The translations under genes were made by a program, and so were the position numbers. This document shows positions 27,766 through 36,461 of a DNA stretch of 64,000 nucleotides, piece after piece; the stretch's first letter is position 1, and every line of letters starts with the position of its first letter. Source of the stretch: JABMQB01 sp964408795 (GTDB taxonomy: Bacteria; Bacteroidota; Bacteroidia; Bacteroidales; Prolixibacteraceae). The notes under the pieces are model-generated. The model worked only from the letters and a program-made list of their open reading frames with translations, did no database searches and was not told where the DNA came from. Location: NCBI GenBank assembly GCA_964408795.1, contig CAYPAW010000058.1, forward strand, positions 16,404-80,403. Reading direction: 5' to 3'.

Positions 27766-28401
27766 TTATGATGCTACAGTTGCATGGGCAGATGCAATGA
27801 TCCTCCGTAAGGCAAGGGTTATGGGACAGTCTGTTTGCATTCGTTTCAAATGCCGGGAAGCATTTTTCCTTTGCTGCCTGTCAGAAAACAAACGGGGCAA
27901 TATCCCGGCAGGGATAAGCATCCCAAGCAGAAACTTCTCTATGTCCTCCCGGTGGCTTTTGAAGATGCTGTTTCTTACCTTATCTGCCATGTTACGAACA
28001 TACACGGTATCTTCCAAACAGGGCACCTTCCACGTAAAAAACAGAAATTTCCGTTGTTCAACCCGGACCAGCCTCTTATGCATCAGCCTTTCAACCAGTT
28101 CCTTTTTTATGTAACTCAATGAATAATAAAGCCGGTTGAACCAACGGGTTATTTTTAGCGGATCATCAAATTTCCTGAACTTTGATAAAACAAATGCAAA
28201 CAAGGGATCGTTGTTTGCAAACGAAACAATTTCAACCCGGTTTTTTGCAATTTTTATATTGCCCTGATATTCCAGCTCTTTCAATATCGTTGCGATGAGA
28301 GAATACTGACCCGGAGAGGAAGCCTCTCCTATTCGTCCTCCTTTGTTGGGTCGTATGCTCAGCAGATAGAGTTTTTCAGGAAGCAATAACTCCTTTTCCA
28401 T
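27766..28401 (-). CDS. GPP34-family (GOLPH3/Vps74-like) protein
   Basis: 211 residues. The helical plan fits a stand-alone GPP34 protein: LPEKLYLLSIRPNKGG at the start, a middle LFFTWKVPCLED stretch that matches the strand-turn region before a conserved Arg, then VRNSIFKSHREDIEKFLLGMLIPAGILPRLF and a basic helix. Eukaryotic relatives bind phosphatidylinositol-4-phosphate and retain glycosyltransferases in Golgi membranes; bacterial members have no settled role. It precedes the photolyase by 4 nt and lies 4 kb from the GPP34-oxidoreductase fusion. Similarity was judged by pattern, so a profile search is needed. Confidence 0.6.
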   Translation of the reverse strand: MEKELLLPEKLYLLSIRPNKGGRIGEASSPGQYSLIATILKELEYQGNIKIAKNRVEIVSFANNDPLFAFVLSKFRKFDDPLKITRWFNRLYYSLSYIKKELVERLMHKRLVRVEQRKFLFFTWKVPCLEDTVYVRNMADKVRNSIFKSHREDIEKFLLGMLIPAGILPRLFSDRQQRKNASRHLKRMQTDCPITLALRRIIASAHATVAS

Positions 28402-28509
28402 TTTTATTCCTTAGTGGATTTTCTTACTTTAATGCGGATTATTTCTACATTTATGCATCGTTCCGATTAAGGACCATAAGGTACAAATATTTTAATTAAA
28501 ACCATACAA

Positions 28510-29535
28510 GTGAAAGGATTTGCAAGCGATAACAATGCGGGTGTGCATCCTGAAATACTCAAAGCCATTGAATCGGCCAATAAAGACCATGAAGTTGGAT
28601 ATGGAGATGATCCCTATACCCGGCAGGCCATTGAACTTTTCAGGGAAGCATTCGGAAAAGAGACCGAAGTATTTTTTGTTTTTAACGGAACGGGAGCCAA
28701 CGTACTGGGGTTGTCGTCGGTTACCCAAAGCTGGAATTCGGTGATTTGCGCCGATACCTCCCATATTGAAGAAGATGAATGCGGGGCTCCGGAGAAATTT
28801 ACCGGATGCAAATTATTGCCGGTACCGTCTGTCGGTGGAAAGATCACCCCTGAGGCCATTGAACATCACCTGAAAGGATTTGGTTTCGAGCACCATTCGC
28901 AACCCGGAGTTATTTCCATTTCTCAGGTTACCGAAATGGGTACGGTATACCGCCCTGAGGAAATCATTGCCCTGGCCGATCTGGCTCATAAACACAATAT
29001 GTATCTTCATATGGACGGAGCCCGGATTGCCAATGCTGCCGTATCCCTGGACCTTCCTTTTAAAGCGTTCACGAAAGAGTGCGGGGTGGATATCCTTTCG
29101 TTCGGAGGAACCAAAAACGGAATGCTGATGGGGGAATCGGTGCTTTTTTTTAATCCCGAGCTGGCTAAAAACACCAAATATCTGCGTAAACAAAGCATGC
29201 AGTTATTTTCCAAGATGCGCTTTACCAGCGCCCAGTTTATTGCCTATCTGAAAAATGACCTGTGGAAAAAAAATGCCGCCCATGCCAATCGCATGGCCCA
29301 ATACCTGGAAGAAGAAATCAGAAAAATACCGGAAATTACCGTCACCCAAAAGGTGGATGCCAACGGAGTGTTTGCCCTGGTGCCCCGGAAGATCATTCAA
29401 CCTTTACAGGAAAAATTCTTCTTCTACATGTGGAATGAATCCAATACGGAAGTTCGCTGGATGACCTCTTTTGACACAACTGAAAAGGAAATCGGGGAGT
29501 TTGTTCAACATATAAAAAGGTTGCTGGCCTCTTAA
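28510..29535 (+). CDS. ltaE: Low-specificity L-threonine aldolase
   Basis: 341 residues starting at GTG 28510, the only suitable start before FASDNNAGVHPEIL. Fold type I PLP motifs are GYGDDPYT, FNGTGANVLGLS, HMDGARIANAA (Asp binds the pyridine nitrogen) and SFGGTKNG (Lys forms the Schiff base). The enzyme cleaves threonine to glycine and acetaldehyde. It faces away from the GPP34-photolyase operon and is followed by a rhomboid gene 59 nt later. Confidence 0.93.
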   Translation: MKGFASDNNAGVHPEILKAIESANKDHEVGYGDDPYTRQAIELFREAFGKETEVFFVFNGTGANVLGLSSVTQSWNSVICADTSHIEEDECGAPEKFTGCKLLPVPSVGGKITPEAIEHHLKGFGFEHHSQPGVISISQVTEMGTVYRPEEIIALADLAHKHNMYLHMDGARIANAAVSLDLPFKAFTKECGVDILSFGGTKNGMLMGESVLFFNPELAKNTKYLRKQSMQLFSKMRFTSAQFIAYLKNDLWKKNAAHANRMAQYLEEEIRKIPEITVTQKVDANGVFALVPRKIIQPLQEKFFFYMWNESNTEVRWMTSFDTTEKEIGEFVQHIKRLLAS

Positions 29536-29594
29536 CGAAGAAAGAAGTCAAAATACCCGTACGGAATCGCTTACATTCAATACAAATTCGTTCT

Positions 29595-30335
29595 ATGTCG
29601 ATATTCAGATATTACCCGGATAATCCTGAACAACAGGATAAAATCCTCGAAAAAAAAATATTGATTCACAGCCTGATTTTTCCGTTGGCATTTGTGATCC
29701 TCTTCTGGATGGTTGAAATAACCGAACAGGTTTTCGGACTGAATTTTGTTCCCTTCGGGATTTTTCCATTGCAGGTCAAAGGATTAAAAGGCATTCTTTT
29801 CTCTCCTTTTGTTCATTCCGACTACAACCATTTAATGGCCAATTCGCTGCCTTTTTTCATTTTACTGGCTGCTTTGGTTTATTATTACCGCAAAATTGCG
29901 TATCGGATTTTCTTTCTGATCTATCTCATTTCCGGTCTGTGTGTCTGGCTTGGAGGCCGTCCGGCGTGGCATATCGGAGCCAGCGGGGTAATTTACGGGC
30001 TGGCAGCCTTTCATCTGGTTAGCGGAATACTGCGCAACGATATCCGGCTCCTTACGCTTTCTGTTTTGGTAGTTTTCCTCTATGGGAGCATGTTCTGGGG
30101 GGTCTTCCCCCTACGACCGGATATCTCCTGGGAAGCCCACCTCTGGGGTGCCCTCTCTGGAGTGTTGCTGGCTGTCTACTACCGCAAATATGCCCTGCGA
30201 AGAAAAAAATTTGACTGGGAAGAGGAACCCGATGAGGAAAACAAAGAACCCGGACCGGAAAATGGATCCTATTTCTCGGAACCTACCTTCTCCTCAGAGA
30301 CCAAAGCAGACAGCAAAAACCCTTCAAACGAATAA
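29595..30335 (+). CDS. Rhomboid-family intramembrane serine protease
   Basis: 246 residues with about six membrane segments. The active site is visible: HSDYNHLMAN near residue 74 (oxyanion His/Asn), the catalytic Ser130 in GASGVIYG and the catalytic His182 in EAHLWG. A hydrophilic acidic tail of about 45 residues follows the last helix and is probably disordered. It cleaves membrane proteins within their transmembrane segments; the target is unknown. Confidence 0.93.
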   Translation: MSIFRYYPDNPEQQDKILEKKILIHSLIFPLAFVILFWMVEITEQVFGLNFVPFGIFPLQVKGLKGILFSPFVHSDYNHLMANSLPFFILLAALVYYYRKIAYRIFFLIYLISGLCVWLGGRPAWHIGASGVIYGLAAFHLVSGILRNDIRLLTLSVLVVFLYGSMFWGVFPLRPDISWEAHLWGALSGVLLAVYYRKYALRRKKFDWEEEPDEENKEPGPENGSYFSEPTFSSETKADSKNPSNE

Positions 30336-30384
30336 TTTTTTTTCAAAAAAAATGGTTTTGTGAAAGGGTTACAATAAAAGTTTT

Positions 30385-30392
30385 TATTTTTG
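30385..30392 (+). promoter_or_regulatory. -7 box of nusB
   Basis: TATTTTTG, an exact TAnnTTTG match, 28 nt before the nusB ATG. TTTG at 30357-30360 could be the -33 element, although the spacing of 24 nt is long. Confidence 0.55.
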
Positions 30393-30420
30393 CGGCCTGA
30401 ATAAATGAAGTTCTTAAAGG

Positions 30421-31380
30421 ATGATTAGCAGAAGGATTATCAGAACCAAAGCGTTGCAAATCTTGTACGCCTATTACTCTTCCCCGGATCCATCCCTTAA
30501 CCTCCATGAAAAAGAACTCTTTTTTGGCATCAAAAAATCGTATGATCTTTACCATTACCTGCTTCTTCTGGTCATCAATATGGCTGATTATGCGAAACGA
30601 CGAATGGAAATAAACCGGTCGAAGCACCGTCCTACGGAGGAGGATCTCCATCCGAACACCCAGTTTATCGACAACAGAATGATCGATATGCTCCGAAAGA
30701 ACAAGGCCCTGAACCAATACCTGAAACAGAATAAAATAAGCTGGGTGAATCATCCTGAACTGATCAAAGTTCTCTACAACCAACTGATGGAAGCCGATTT
30801 CTATAAAAAATACATGTCGGAAAAATCCTCTTCTTTTGCTGAAGACCGCATGCTGGTAGACCGTATTTTTAATAAACTGATCCTCTATTCTGAAGAACTC
30901 TATCAGGTTCTGGAAGAACAAAGTATATACTGGAACGATGATGTGGAATTCAATGTAGCAATGATCGTTAAAACGCTGAAACGTTTCCGGGAGACTTCCA
31001 CTGAGGACCAACCGCTCTTGCCTATGTTCAAAGATGAAGAAGACCGGTTGTTTGCCAAAGAACTGTTCCGGAAGGCCATTCTTAACCATGAAGAATTACG
31101 GGAACTGATCAATTTTCACTCCCGGAACTGGGATCTCGAACGAATCGCTTTTGTGGATATCCTGATCATGCAACTGGCCCTCGCTGAGTTTCTCTTTTTT
31201 CCCGGTATCCCAACAAAAGTGACCTTAAATGAGTACATTGAAATATCCAAATATTATAGCACCGAAAAAAGCAGAAATTTTATCAACGGAATACTGGATA
31301 AATCATTAAAGAAACTTAAACAGGAAGGAAAAATAAAAAAATCAGGACGTGGATTAATTGGAGAAAATGAACCGCTTTGA
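30421..31380 (+). CDS. nusB: Transcription antitermination protein NusB (long Bacteroidota form)
   Basis: 319 residues. Bacteroidota NusB proteins are about 300 residues because of a long insertion; the start RRIIRTKALQILYAYY and the C-terminal block WDLERIAFVDILIMQLALAEFLFFPGIPTKVTLNEYIEISKYYST (quoted as recognised blocks) are the conserved NusB core. With NusE/S10 it binds boxA RNA in rRNA transcripts. The ATG follows its own promoter, and the next gene starts 2 nt after the stop. Confidence 0.93.
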   Translation: MISRRIIRTKALQILYAYYSSPDPSLNLHEKELFFGIKKSYDLYHYLLLLVINMADYAKRRMEINRSKHRPTEEDLHPNTQFIDNRMIDMLRKNKALNQYLKQNKISWVNHPELIKVLYNQLMEADFYKKYMSEKSSSFAEDRMLVDRIFNKLILYSEELYQVLEEQSIYWNDDVEFNVAMIVKTLKRFRETSTEDQPLLPMFKDEEDRLFAKELFRKAILNHEELRELINFHSRNWDLERIAFVDILIMQLALAEFLFFPGIPTKVTLNEYIEISKYYSTEKSRNFINGILDKSLKKLKQEGKIKKSGRGLIGENEPL

Positions 31381-31382
31381 CA

Positions 31383-31880
31383 ATGCACCCGACAGTGAAC
31401 AGGAAGAAAAAATATGGATGGTTGATGGCGGCCTGGTTGATCGCAGGTAGTTGCGGAAATACCCAGGTCAATCAACAGCAGGAAAAAATACAAACCATGG
31501 CTCCGGAAGAAATCACGGAATTTGTAGTTAACGAAGAAATACATAATTTTGGAACATTGACAGCCGGGGAAATCGTTATTTTCAGTTTTGTGCTAACCAA
31601 TACAGGCCAAAACCCGCTCATCTTAAAGAATCTGGAGCGCGATTGCGAATGCATCCGGATCCGTTTCAACGGAAAACCGGTTCTTCCCGGGGAAAAAGGA
31701 ATGATTGAAGTGGAGTGGGATACATCCGGAATGACAGGAAAACAATATCAGCCTGTCGCGATGGAAATGAATACAAAAGAAAGAAAATACACCCTCGGGG
31801 TGGTTGCAGAGGTTCAACATAAAAATATGGATCGTACTTACGAAAATTTAGTAACCCGAGTTACCTTAAATAACTTTTAA
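31383..31880 (+). CDS. DUF1573 lipoprotein
   Basis: 165 residues from ATG 31383; a TTG 6 nt upstream overlaps the nusB stop and is less likely. The N-terminal basic stretch, hydrophobic core and AGSCGN form a lipobox with Cys24. The rest is an Ig-like DUF1573 domain: HNFGTLTAGEIVIFSFVLTNTG, LERDCECIRI, VEWDTSGMTG. This domain is abundant in Bacteroidota envelopes and its function is unknown. Placement between nusB and yajC, with tiny gaps, indicates an operon. Confidence 0.88.
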   Translation: MHPTVNRKKKYGWLMAAWLIAGSCGNTQVNQQQEKIQTMAPEEITEFVVNEEIHNFGTLTAGEIVIFSFVLTNTGQNPLILKNLERDCECIRIRFNGKPVLPGEKGMIEVEWDTSGMTGKQYQPVAMEMNTKERKYTLGVVAEVQHKNMDRTYENLVTRVTLNNF

Positions 31881-31892
31881 AAATTGAAACGA

Positions 31893-32207
31893 ATGAATTA
31901 CTTATTATTCATGCAAAACACAGGAGAAGATGCCAATCCGTTGATGACCTTTCTGCCTCTGATATTGATTGTGGTGATATTTTACTTTTTCATGATTCGC
32001 CCTCAGGTAAAACGCCAGAAAGAAACCCGTAAATTTCGTGAAAACCTGAAAAAAGGCGATAAGGTGGTTACCACCGGTGGAATATACGGGAAAATTACCG
32101 AGCTGAAAGAAACTTCAGTGATCCTTCAGATCGATAATGAAGTACACATTAAAGTGGATAAAAACGCGATTATCAAAGATATGAGCGATGTCCAGCCACA
32201 ACGATAA
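31893..32207 (+). CDS. yajC: Preprotein translocase subunit YajC
   Basis: 104 residues from ATG 31893. One membrane helix (TFLPLILIVVIFYFFMI) is followed directly by RPQVKRQKE, then GDKVVTTGGIYGKI and a short beta domain. This is the typical YajC plan. It associates with SecDF and SecYEG in the inner membrane and supports protein export. It lies 12 nt after the DUF1573 gene in the nusB operon. Confidence 0.95.
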   Translation: MNYLLFMQNTGEDANPLMTFLPLILIVVIFYFFMIRPQVKRQKETRKFRENLKKGDKVVTTGGIYGKITELKETSVILQIDNEVHIKVDKNAIIKDMSDVQPQR

Positions 32208-32352
32208 CCGGGATCCGGTTTTTTCAGAGGGAGAAAAAAGAAGCCGTTCAGCAACAGAAGCGTCAAAAAACGGGCTTCCGAACAACCGGGAGCCGGGTAT
32301 GCCTGTAAGAGAATAAATGCCTGTTGCCTCAACCATAAACCCATAAATTCAT

Positions 32353-32360
32353 TAATTTTG
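32353..32360 (+). promoter_or_regulatory. -7 box of the ybbR-coaE operon
   Basis: TAATTTTG, an exact TAnnTTTG match, 16 nt before the ATG at 32377, so the transcript leader would be about 10 nt. Confidence 0.6.
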
Positions 32361-32376
32361 CCTGAAAGCAATTTCA

Positions 32377-33372
32377 ATGGCTCAACGGGATTTTTTGCGT
32401 ATCAAGAACCTCCTTAAAGTGAACAAACTGCTGCAGGACAAGCAAGTAATTGTTTTTCTGATCTGTCTGGTTATCGCTGCATCCTTATGGTTCTTAAATG
32501 CACTCAGCAAAGATTACGAGACTACACTCACCTATCCGGTGCATTATACCAATGTTCCGGAAAAAAGATTTCTGGCCAATAATCCCCCCGGGAAAATTGA
32601 CATCGACGTCAGAGCCCATGGTTTTGTACTCCTCAGAAACACTTTGAATCTCTCCTTTGCTCCGGTTATACTGGACATAACAAGACTTATCCCTCACGCA
32701 GAAGAAACAGAACCCCTGTCTTACACCATTCGAACGTCAGACCTCCTGAACAGGATTTCATCCCAGATAAGCAACGAAATCACGATCCTGGAAGTACATC
32801 CCGGATCGATTGTTCTGATTCTGGACAGTCTGGAAACCAAACAGGTGCCTGTTGAGGCCGATATCCAAATAGACTTTGCGGAACAATACAACCTCAGCGC
32901 CCCGTTGCAAATAATCCCCGAACAGGTTCTTGCAACCGGTCCGGGATCCCTCCTGGATACCCTCGAATCGGTGAGTACAGTGCACAAAACCTTCAGGGCG
33001 ATCAAGAAAACAACGGAAGAGGAACTGGAATTGGTTGCCCCGGAAAAGGTAACCCTCAAACCCCGCAAAGCAAAGGTAATCATCCCGGCAGAAGAATTTA
33101 CCGAAAAAATACTGAAGATCCCGGTAAAAATACTGGATAAACCCAATGATACAGACATTAAACTGTTCCCTTCGGAACTGGAGGTCTCCTTTCGGGTAGC
33201 CCTGAGCCAATATACAGCAATCAATGCAACCGATTTTCTGCTTGCGATCCCTTTTTCTGCAATACGTTCGGGACACCCCAACGTTCAGGTAACGCTTGAA
33301 AAAAAACCGGATTTCGTACGGGATATAAAATATTTCCCTCAAACCATTGAATACCTCATTGAAAAAGAATAA
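32377..33372 (+). CDS. YbbR-like (CdaR-type) domain protein
   Basis: 331 residues. One membrane helix near residues 24-42 (VIVFLICLVIAASLWFLNA) is followed by extracytoplasmic YbbR-like repeats such as YPVHYTNVPEKRF and TKQVPVEADIQI. In Firmicutes, YbbR proteins (CdaR) regulate the diadenylate cyclase CdaA. No cdaA is visible in this window, so that role cannot be claimed. It begins an operon with coaE (1-nt gap) and a TerB/DnaJ gene. Confidence 0.8.
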   Translation: MAQRDFLRIKNLLKVNKLLQDKQVIVFLICLVIAASLWFLNALSKDYETTLTYPVHYTNVPEKRFLANNPPGKIDIDVRAHGFVLLRNTLNLSFAPVILDITRLIPHAEETEPLSYTIRTSDLLNRISSQISNEITILEVHPGSIVLILDSLETKQVPVEADIQIDFAEQYNLSAPLQIIPEQVLATGPGSLLDTLESVSTVHKTFRAIKKTTEEELELVAPEKVTLKPRKAKVIIPAEEFTEKILKIPVKILDKPNDTDIKLFPSELEVSFRVALSQYTAINATDFLLAIPFSAIRSGHPNVQVTLEKKPDFVRDIKYFPQTIEYLIEKE

Positions 33373-33373
33373 C

Positions 33374-33970
33374 ATGGCAGTAACAGTCGGCATAACCGGA
33401 GGCATGGGAAGCGGCAAAAGCATAGCATGTAAAATCTTCAGACTGCTGGATGTACCGGTTTTTGAAGCCGACGGGATTGCCAAAGAACTGCTTGATAATC
33501 ATCCGGAAATAAGAAATGAACTGACATCCCTCTTTGGAGAATCCATTTATCTTTCAGGTCAGGGGGCAAACCGAAAAAAACTGGCATCCCTGATCTTTCA
33601 TGATCCGGTTGCCCTGATGAAAGTAAACAACATAATTCATCCACGGGTACGGGAAGCATTCATACATTGGACCCGGCAACAGAAAGCTCCCTATGTGCTG
33701 CATGAAGCAGCGATCCTTTTTGAAAGTGGATTCTACAAAATGATGGACCGGAATATTCTGATCAGAGCCGATAAAGAACTGCGCATACAACGCATCATGA
33801 AAAGGGATGGCCTTTCCCGGGAGCAGATTAAAGCCCGAATGGATCAACAATGGCCGGATGAAAAAAAAGCTCAGCTGGCGGATTATATTCTGGTTAACAA
33901 CCATGAATTGCTGCTTCCGGAGATTCTCAGGATTCATAAAAAAATAGAAGAATATGGCAAAATTTGGTAA
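33374..33970 (+). CDS. coaE: Dephospho-CoA kinase
   Basis: 198 residues from ATG 33374. The P-loop is GITGGMGSGKSIACKIF; FEADGIAKELL and the lid region RIMKRDGLSREQIKARMDQQ also fit. CoaE phosphorylates the ribose 3'-hydroxyl of dephospho-CoA, the last step of coenzyme A synthesis. Its 3' end overlaps the next gene by 17 nt. Confidence 0.95.
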   Translation: MAVTVGITGGMGSGKSIACKIFRLLDVPVFEADGIAKELLDNHPEIRNELTSLFGESIYLSGQGANRKKLASLIFHDPVALMKVNNIIHPRVREAFIHWTRQQKAPYVLHEAAILFESGFYKMMDRNILIRADKELRIQRIMKRDGLSREQIKARMDQQWPDEKKAQLADYILVNNHELLLPEILRIHKKIEEYGKIW

Positions 33971-34685
33971 ATGGATCGGAGGCGGACTGGGATGGGCTGT
34001 AGGAGGCCCTTTAGGAGCGATCTTTGGATTCATGATCGGATCGGTTTTCGATGGAACCTCAGTCCGTACATCCGATTATCCGGGAGCATCCCGGGGTCAA
34101 ACCACCCCGGGAGGGTACGTGATGAGCCTTCTGGTTCTTATTGCTGCCGTGATGAAAGCCGATGGAAGAGTATTGCGTTCGGAACTCGATTATGTGAAGA
34201 AATTCCTGGTACAGAATTTCGGCCACGATACGGCCCAGGAAGCCCTCAAGATGCTTCAGGATCTCCTGAAACAAAACATCCCGGTAACCGATGTATGCCG
34301 TCAGATTGAACATCACATGAACTACTCCTCGCGATTGCAACTTATGCATTTTCTCTTCGGCGTAGCCCATGCCGACGGAAAAGTCGACCCCATTGAGTTG
34401 CAGCTGATCGAGAAAATGTGCCTTTCGATGGGAATCAGCCCTTCCGACTTTGAATCCGTAAAGGCTATGTTCGTGAAAGATGCCAATGCTGCCTATAAAA
34501 TACTGGAAATAGACCCATCGGCTTCCAACGAGGAAATAAAAAAAGCATACCGGCGTATGGCCATGAAATACCACCCCGACAAAGTAAGCCACCTGGGTGA
34601 GGATTTCCAAAAAGCGGCCAAAGATAAATTCCAGAAAGTGAATCAGGCGTATCAAACCATCAAAGAAGAACGAAAAATCGCATAA
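33954..34685 (+). CDS. TerB-DnaJ domain protein, DjlA-like
   Basis: 243 residues. The glycine-rich N-terminal segment (GGGLGWAVGGPLGAIFGFMIG) could be a membrane anchor. Residues about 50-160 are a TerB/DjlA helical domain with two VMKADGRV/VAHADGKV metal-binding-like motifs. Residues 175-240 are a J domain with the HPD motif in KYHPDKV. J domains stimulate DnaK. It overlaps coaE by 17 nt and is followed by a terminator. Confidence 0.88.
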   Translation: MAKFGKWIGGGLGWAVGGPLGAIFGFMIGSVFDGTSVRTSDYPGASRGQTTPGGYVMSLLVLIAAVMKADGRVLRSELDYVKKFLVQNFGHDTAQEALKMLQDLLKQNIPVTDVCRQIEHHMNYSSRLQLMHFLFGVAHADGKVDPIELQLIEKMCLSMGISPSDFESVKAMFVKDANAAYKILEIDPSASNEEIKKAYRRMAMKYHPDKVSHLGEDFQKAAKDKFQKVNQAYQTIKEERKIA

Positions 34686-34687
34686 AA

Positions 34688-34719
34688 AAACCCGGAATAT
34701 ATTTTTCCGGGTTTTTTTT
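34688..34719. terminator. Bidirectional Rho-independent terminator
   Basis: AAAACCCGGAA pairs with TTCCGGGTTTT around a seven-base loop, flanked by A-run on the left and T-run on the right. It serves both the plus-strand TerB-DnaJ gene and the convergent gene at 34740. Confidence 0.88.
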
Positions 34720-34739
34720 CTTTTGATTTGCTCAATTAA

Positions 34740-35129
34740 TCAGCTGTTTAAATCGTCAAACTCAATATCCGTAAATCCTTTTTTTTTCTCACTCCCTTCC
34801 ATGACAGCAGCCACTTCCCCATCTTCCTCTTCCATTTCCTCCGGCTGCTTATCCCGAATATAGCCTATCACATCAAGAAGACTGTCAGTGAATTTGTCAA
34901 AATCTTCTTTGTAAAGGAATACCTTATGTTTCTCATAATGAAATTTTCCTTCATTCTCAAACTTTTTCTTGCTTTCTGTAATGGTAAGGTAAAACTCATC
35001 ATTACGGGTACTTTTGACATCAAAAAAATAGGTTCGTTTGCCTGCGCGGATAACCTTAGAATAAATCTCCTGTCGGAACCGGCTCTCTTCCTCGTTGTTT
35101 TTTTCTTTTTTTGATACTCCTTCCATCAT
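34740..35129 (-). CDS. PUR-alpha-like nucleic-acid-binding protein (DUF3276)
   Basis: 129 residues. A charged N-terminus is followed by one PUR repeat: IYSKVIRAGKRTYFFDVKSTRNDEFYLTITESKKK (the RTYFFDVK and YLTITESK stretches are diagnostic) and a helix, then an acidic tail. Bacterial PUR-alpha homologues such as the Borrelia EbfC-linked BpuR bind RNA and DNA. Start could equally be the second Met (35126). A minus-strand TAnnTTTG promoter lies 41 nt upstream. Confidence 0.88.
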   Translation of the reverse strand: MMEGVSKKEKNNEEESRFRQEIYSKVIRAGKRTYFFDVKSTRNDEFYLTITESKKKFENEGKFHYEKHKVFLYKEDFDKFTDSLLDVIGYIRDKQPEEMEEEDGEVAAVMEGSEKKKGFTDIEFDDLNS

Positions 35130-35169
35130 AATATATTTTGGTACAATCGATATGTTCTGGAACCGGATT

Positions 35170-35177
35170 CAAATATA
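35170..35177 (-). promoter_or_regulatory. -7 box of the PUR-alpha gene
   Basis: Reads TATATTTG on the minus strand, an exact TAnnTTTG match, 40 nt before the ATG. Confidence 0.55.
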
Positions 35178-35267
35178 AAAAAATCTGCGCAAAAAATTTA
35201 AAAAGTGTTAAGAAATACAGCAACCCGTATCAATCTGATCACAGAACGGTCTGTTTTCTTTCCACCC

Positions 35268-36140
35268 CTAATAAATGGTTTTTTTGGCTGCCAATAAGGT
35301 ATTCAGCAACAAGGACACCCGGGTCATGGGGCCAACTCCCCCGGGAACAGGGGTTATGTACGAGCAATGAGTAGCCACTTCATCGAAAAGCACATCCCCT
35401 TTCAAGGCAAATCCTGATTTTGTACGGTCCGATTTTACGCGTGTTGTTCCCACGTCAATGACCACTGCCCCCTCCCTGACCATATCACCTTTCACAAATC
35501 CGGGATGCCCGATGGCAGCAATCAGAATATCAGCCTGGCGGCAGATCTCCTTCAGATTTCTTGTGCGGCTGTGAGCTACGGTTACCGTGGCGTTCACTGT
35601 TTTCTGGGACATCAGAATACTCAGAGGACGCCCCACGATGTTGCTTCTTCCAATGATGACACAGTTCTTCCCCGAAGTTGCAATGTTGTATCGTTTCAAC
35701 AATTCAAGAATACCGTACGGAGTCGCCGAAACAAAGGAAGGCAGACCGATCACGGTCCGGCCTACATTCACGGGGTGAAAGCCATCCACATCTTTTCCCG
35801 GATCAATGGCTTCAATGACTTTCTGCTCCGAAATATGTCCGGGCAAGGGCAGCTGCACGATGAATCCATCCAGGGACGAATCCGCATTCAGTGCCAATAC
35901 CGTGTCGAGGAGTTCTTTCTCGGTTACCGTTTCTTCAAACCGGATGAGAGAGGCCTGAAAACCTACCGCTTCACAATCTTTTATTTTATAGGCAACATAC
36001 GTCTCGCTCCCCCCATCGTGCCCGACCAGTACAGTGGCCAAATGAGGAGGCCTCTCACCTCCCTGAACACGCCTTGTCACTTCAGCAGCAATCTCTTCCT
36101 TGATCTCCGCTGCTACTTTCTTCCCGTCCATTAAAATCAT
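35268..36140 (-). CDS. folD: Methylenetetrahydrofolate dehydrogenase / cyclohydrolase
   Basis: 290 residues. FolD motifs are VGHDGGSETYVAYKIKDCEAVGF (with the catalytic Tyr and Lys of YVxxK), QLPLPGHI, DPGKDVDGFHP and IGRSNIVGRPL for NADP binding, ending in TPVPGGVGPMTRVSLL. It interconverts methylene- and formyl-tetrahydrofolate in the cytoplasm. It is transcribed alone on the minus strand, upstream of nothing related. Confidence 0.97.
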   Translation of the reverse strand: MILMDGKKVAAEIKEEIAAEVTRRVQGGERPPHLATVLVGHDGGSETYVAYKIKDCEAVGFQASLIRFEETVTEKELLDTVLALNADSSLDGFIVQLPLPGHISEQKVIEAIDPGKDVDGFHPVNVGRTVIGLPSFVSATPYGILELLKRYNIATSGKNCVIIGRSNIVGRPLSILMSQKTVNATVTVAHSRTRNLKEICRQADILIAAIGHPGFVKGDMVREGAVVIDVGTTRVKSDRTKSGFALKGDVLFDEVATHCSYITPVPGGVGPMTRVSLLLNTLLAAKKTIY

Positions 36141-36461
36141 GGTTATTCAAATTAATTGTTCATAAAGAATCCACCATCAAAAAGAGGGGATGGTATTTAA
36201 TCCATGGGATTATGAAACCAAATACAAAAACGTATAACCCCTTTGGTCCGGAGTCCGATGTCAGAAATGTCGCTCGCTTCTGATTTCCGTCTTTGGTTTC
36301 CTGACTTACAATTCCACGCAACGACAACCAAAACTCTCTCCGGTCATCCATCGGCAGATATCCCTGTCCGGTCTTTAGTCAGCCCCCCTGAATTTCAGGG
36401 GAGCATCGTAAGAAAATGCAGCGGCATTCCGATAGCACGTGGGTACGGCGAATCATTTTGT
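36141..36461. other. Spacer between ffh and folD with one hairpin
   Basis: No gene is visible in these 321 bp. CCCCTGAA and TTCAGGGG at 36385-36401 form an 8-bp stem around one base without a T-run. No -7 box with an exact match to TAnnTTTG was found for folD. Confidence 0.45.
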
